Source: Paramecium octaurelia
Lineage: Eukaryota > Ciliophora > Oligohymenophorea > Peniculida > Parameciidae
NCBI GenBank assembly: GCA_905182995.1
Contig: CAJJDP010000031.1
Location: 253,725 to 317,724, forward strand
Reading direction: 5' to 3'
DNA length: 64,000 bases
Below are positions 62,701-64,000 of the stretch, piece after piece. The position numbers were made by a program, and so were the translations under genes. Below the pieces are notes generated by a model, which made no database searches, had not been told where the DNA came from, and was given only the letters and a program-made list of their open reading frames with translations. Within the stretch, counting starts at the first letter, position 1, and every line of letters starts with the position of its first letter.

Positions 62701-64000
62701 AATTTACTCCTAATAATCTTTCTCTAAGGTTGAACGTTCAATTTAGATTTGCTATTGATAGATTGCTATTTCTTTTTCCTACTTTTGTGATGTTTATTAA
62801 AGTTAAATTTGAGCATTTGAAAGATCTTCAGTTTTTGAGTGTAATTCTTGAATCAAAGCATCCATTTCTAACTGCATTTCTTAATTTGCTTTTGATAGGA
62901 GAGAATTCTCAGTTTATAAAATTTAGTTATCTCTTTAAGTTTATTATAATTAGGAGAATAACTCCTATTCTGAATTTTCTAATTTAGACATTGATAATTA
63001 TAATTAATCTTACATAAGTAAAACTTAATTTTATTATTTGGAACACTCTTATTTTAAATTTACATTTTCGAACTCTAATTAGGAAATAGATTATTAATTT
63101 AATTGAAGTTTAATATTTTAATCATTTACATTATTTTCTAATTAAGTGATAATATTTTCATAAGATTATAGTTATTATTTAAATTCTTAAAATTCAATAT
63201 CGTTATCAACAATTAATTGATTTAGTTATTTTAATTTTTTTTCGTTTTATATTAATTCTTAAGTAAGTTGTTCATTTTTATGTTCTTCATTTACAATTTT
63301 TTATTTTAAATCTTCATTTATTTGATTTAACTATTGACATCGATTAATTTACAATTAATTTTAATATTGTAATTAACTTAGTTGTTATTCAAGAGTAGTA
63401 ATTTGTGATTTGGAATTATCTTAAAATTCTGTAATATTAGTTTAAGTAAGCACATAATTACTTTCTATTTCTTATTTTTAAGTCAAAATTTATTGATTTT
63501 CAAACTTTAGTTATTAAATAATCTTTTCTGAGTTTTTGTATAATTCTTTTAATTCTTAATTTGAATTTTTGAGTTCTTTATTAAGATCAGTAATTCTAGT
63601 TTTCAAATCTTATATCTGCTAATCTCTAACATCAACAACTTGATCATTTTCATTAATTGTAATGCCATTTTCTTCTAATTTATGTAATATTTGTTTTTCA
63701 ATCACATTGATTTACTCTTCCATTAAGACCAATTTTTGGGTTTATTCAGATAACAGTTTCTCTTTATATTCTGATTAGGTTTCTAATTCTTTAAATTTAT
63801 CCAATGTGACATATTATGAATTAAATTATAGATCTAATTGTTATTGAAACTATCTTCTTTCATTTAGAGAATTCTATCAAATACCAATAATAAATACTTA
63901 AACAGTTTCAACTATATCTTTTAATATATTGAGATTGGTATCAACTTGTACTTAGACTTTTGATACTGTTTATGTAGCCCCTTATTACTCTTTTAAGTTT
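59791..64000 (-). CDS. giant coiled-coil protein, partial (5' end beyond window)
   Basis: More than 1,350 residues in the window, the N-terminus lying beyond 64000. Nearly all is coiled coil with heptads of L, I, E, K, N and Q (for example TLEDEIGKLKKELQEQHEKL, SKLENSEQELFSQLQ, LLSKANQEMQLEMDALIQEL). Introns of about 25-30 nt are seen near 60235, 60670 and 63885. The last 150 residues are less regular (GVKNRFSIKGSDGDK) and end in a S/Q/K-rich tail (QSKPKTQQTFQFQ). No head domain is present in this part. Such proteins in ciliates include centriolar, rootlet and Golgi tethers; composition alone does not decide. Antisense of this gene is hydrophobic and gives several false ORFs on the plus strand. 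Confidence 0.85.

Noticed and set aside
60271-62987. Several hydrophobic plus-strand ORFs resembling membrane proteins
   Set aside because: They are antisense of the long coiled-coil gene; the K/E/Q-rich minus-strand frame is continuous through all of them.

Overview
The window is ciliate macronuclear DNA, almost certainly Paramecium or a close relative. The sequence is about three quarters A+T. Long reading frames are open only if TAA and TAG are read as glutamine and TGA is the sole stop. Frames are linked by tiny introns of 19-32 nt that start GT(A) and end (T/C)AG, genes are tens to a few hundred bases apart, and recognisable eukaryotic proteins appear in this code (actin, CKS1, importin-7/8, CAND1). 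A standard-code translation breaks nearly every gene here, so the gene models below come from my own reading under the ciliate code. Splice sites are hand-picked.

Layout. 1-9 kb: a coiled-coil protein, a small protein with a PP1-docking-like motif, a Kelch plus PPP phosphatase (PPKL/BSU1 type), two small ORFs, an uncertain ORF and a 914-residue ADP-ribosyltransferase-like protein. 9.6-17.9 kb: importin-7/8-like karyopherin, a 439-residue orphan, GH20 hexosaminidase, two uncertain ORFs and CKS1. 17.9-20.1 kb is a gene-poor stretch. 20-28 kb: a CENP-B/Tc5-type DNA-binding protein, a frame-broken coiled-coil region, a large orphan, a TMEM8/myomaker-like membrane protein and an N/Q-rich membrane-anchored protein. 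29-31 kb: a whole actin gene and a small membrane protein. 31-40.6 kb: a tandem array of four diverged paralogues of an unrecognised family. It contains an exact 1,357-bp duplication around a single N, which looks like an assembly fault, and a base-composition island that may be a Pol III RNA gene. 40.7-51.4 kb: PG-rich-repeat, Myb, propeller-like, two-FHA, alveolin-like, CXC (LIN54/tesmin) and coiled-coil proteins. 51.9-64 kb: CAND1 (with frame problems), IQ+MORN protein, coiled-coil protein, N/Q-rich protein, Nudix hydrolase, and a very long coiled-coil protein that runs off the right edge.

Functional links are loose, as expected for a nuclear chromosome. Karyopherin, CAND1, CKS1, Myb and CXC proteins are cell-cycle or nuclear housekeeping. 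Actin, alveolin-like, MORN, PG-rich and coiled-coil proteins fit the cortex and cilia. I found no CRISPR, rRNA, confident tRNA or intact mobile element. The most unusual items are the ADP-ribosyltransferase with a glycine-zipper tail, the paralogue array with its putative RNA gene, and the repeated in-frame TGAs and homopolymer frameshifts, which may be assembly errors or decay.
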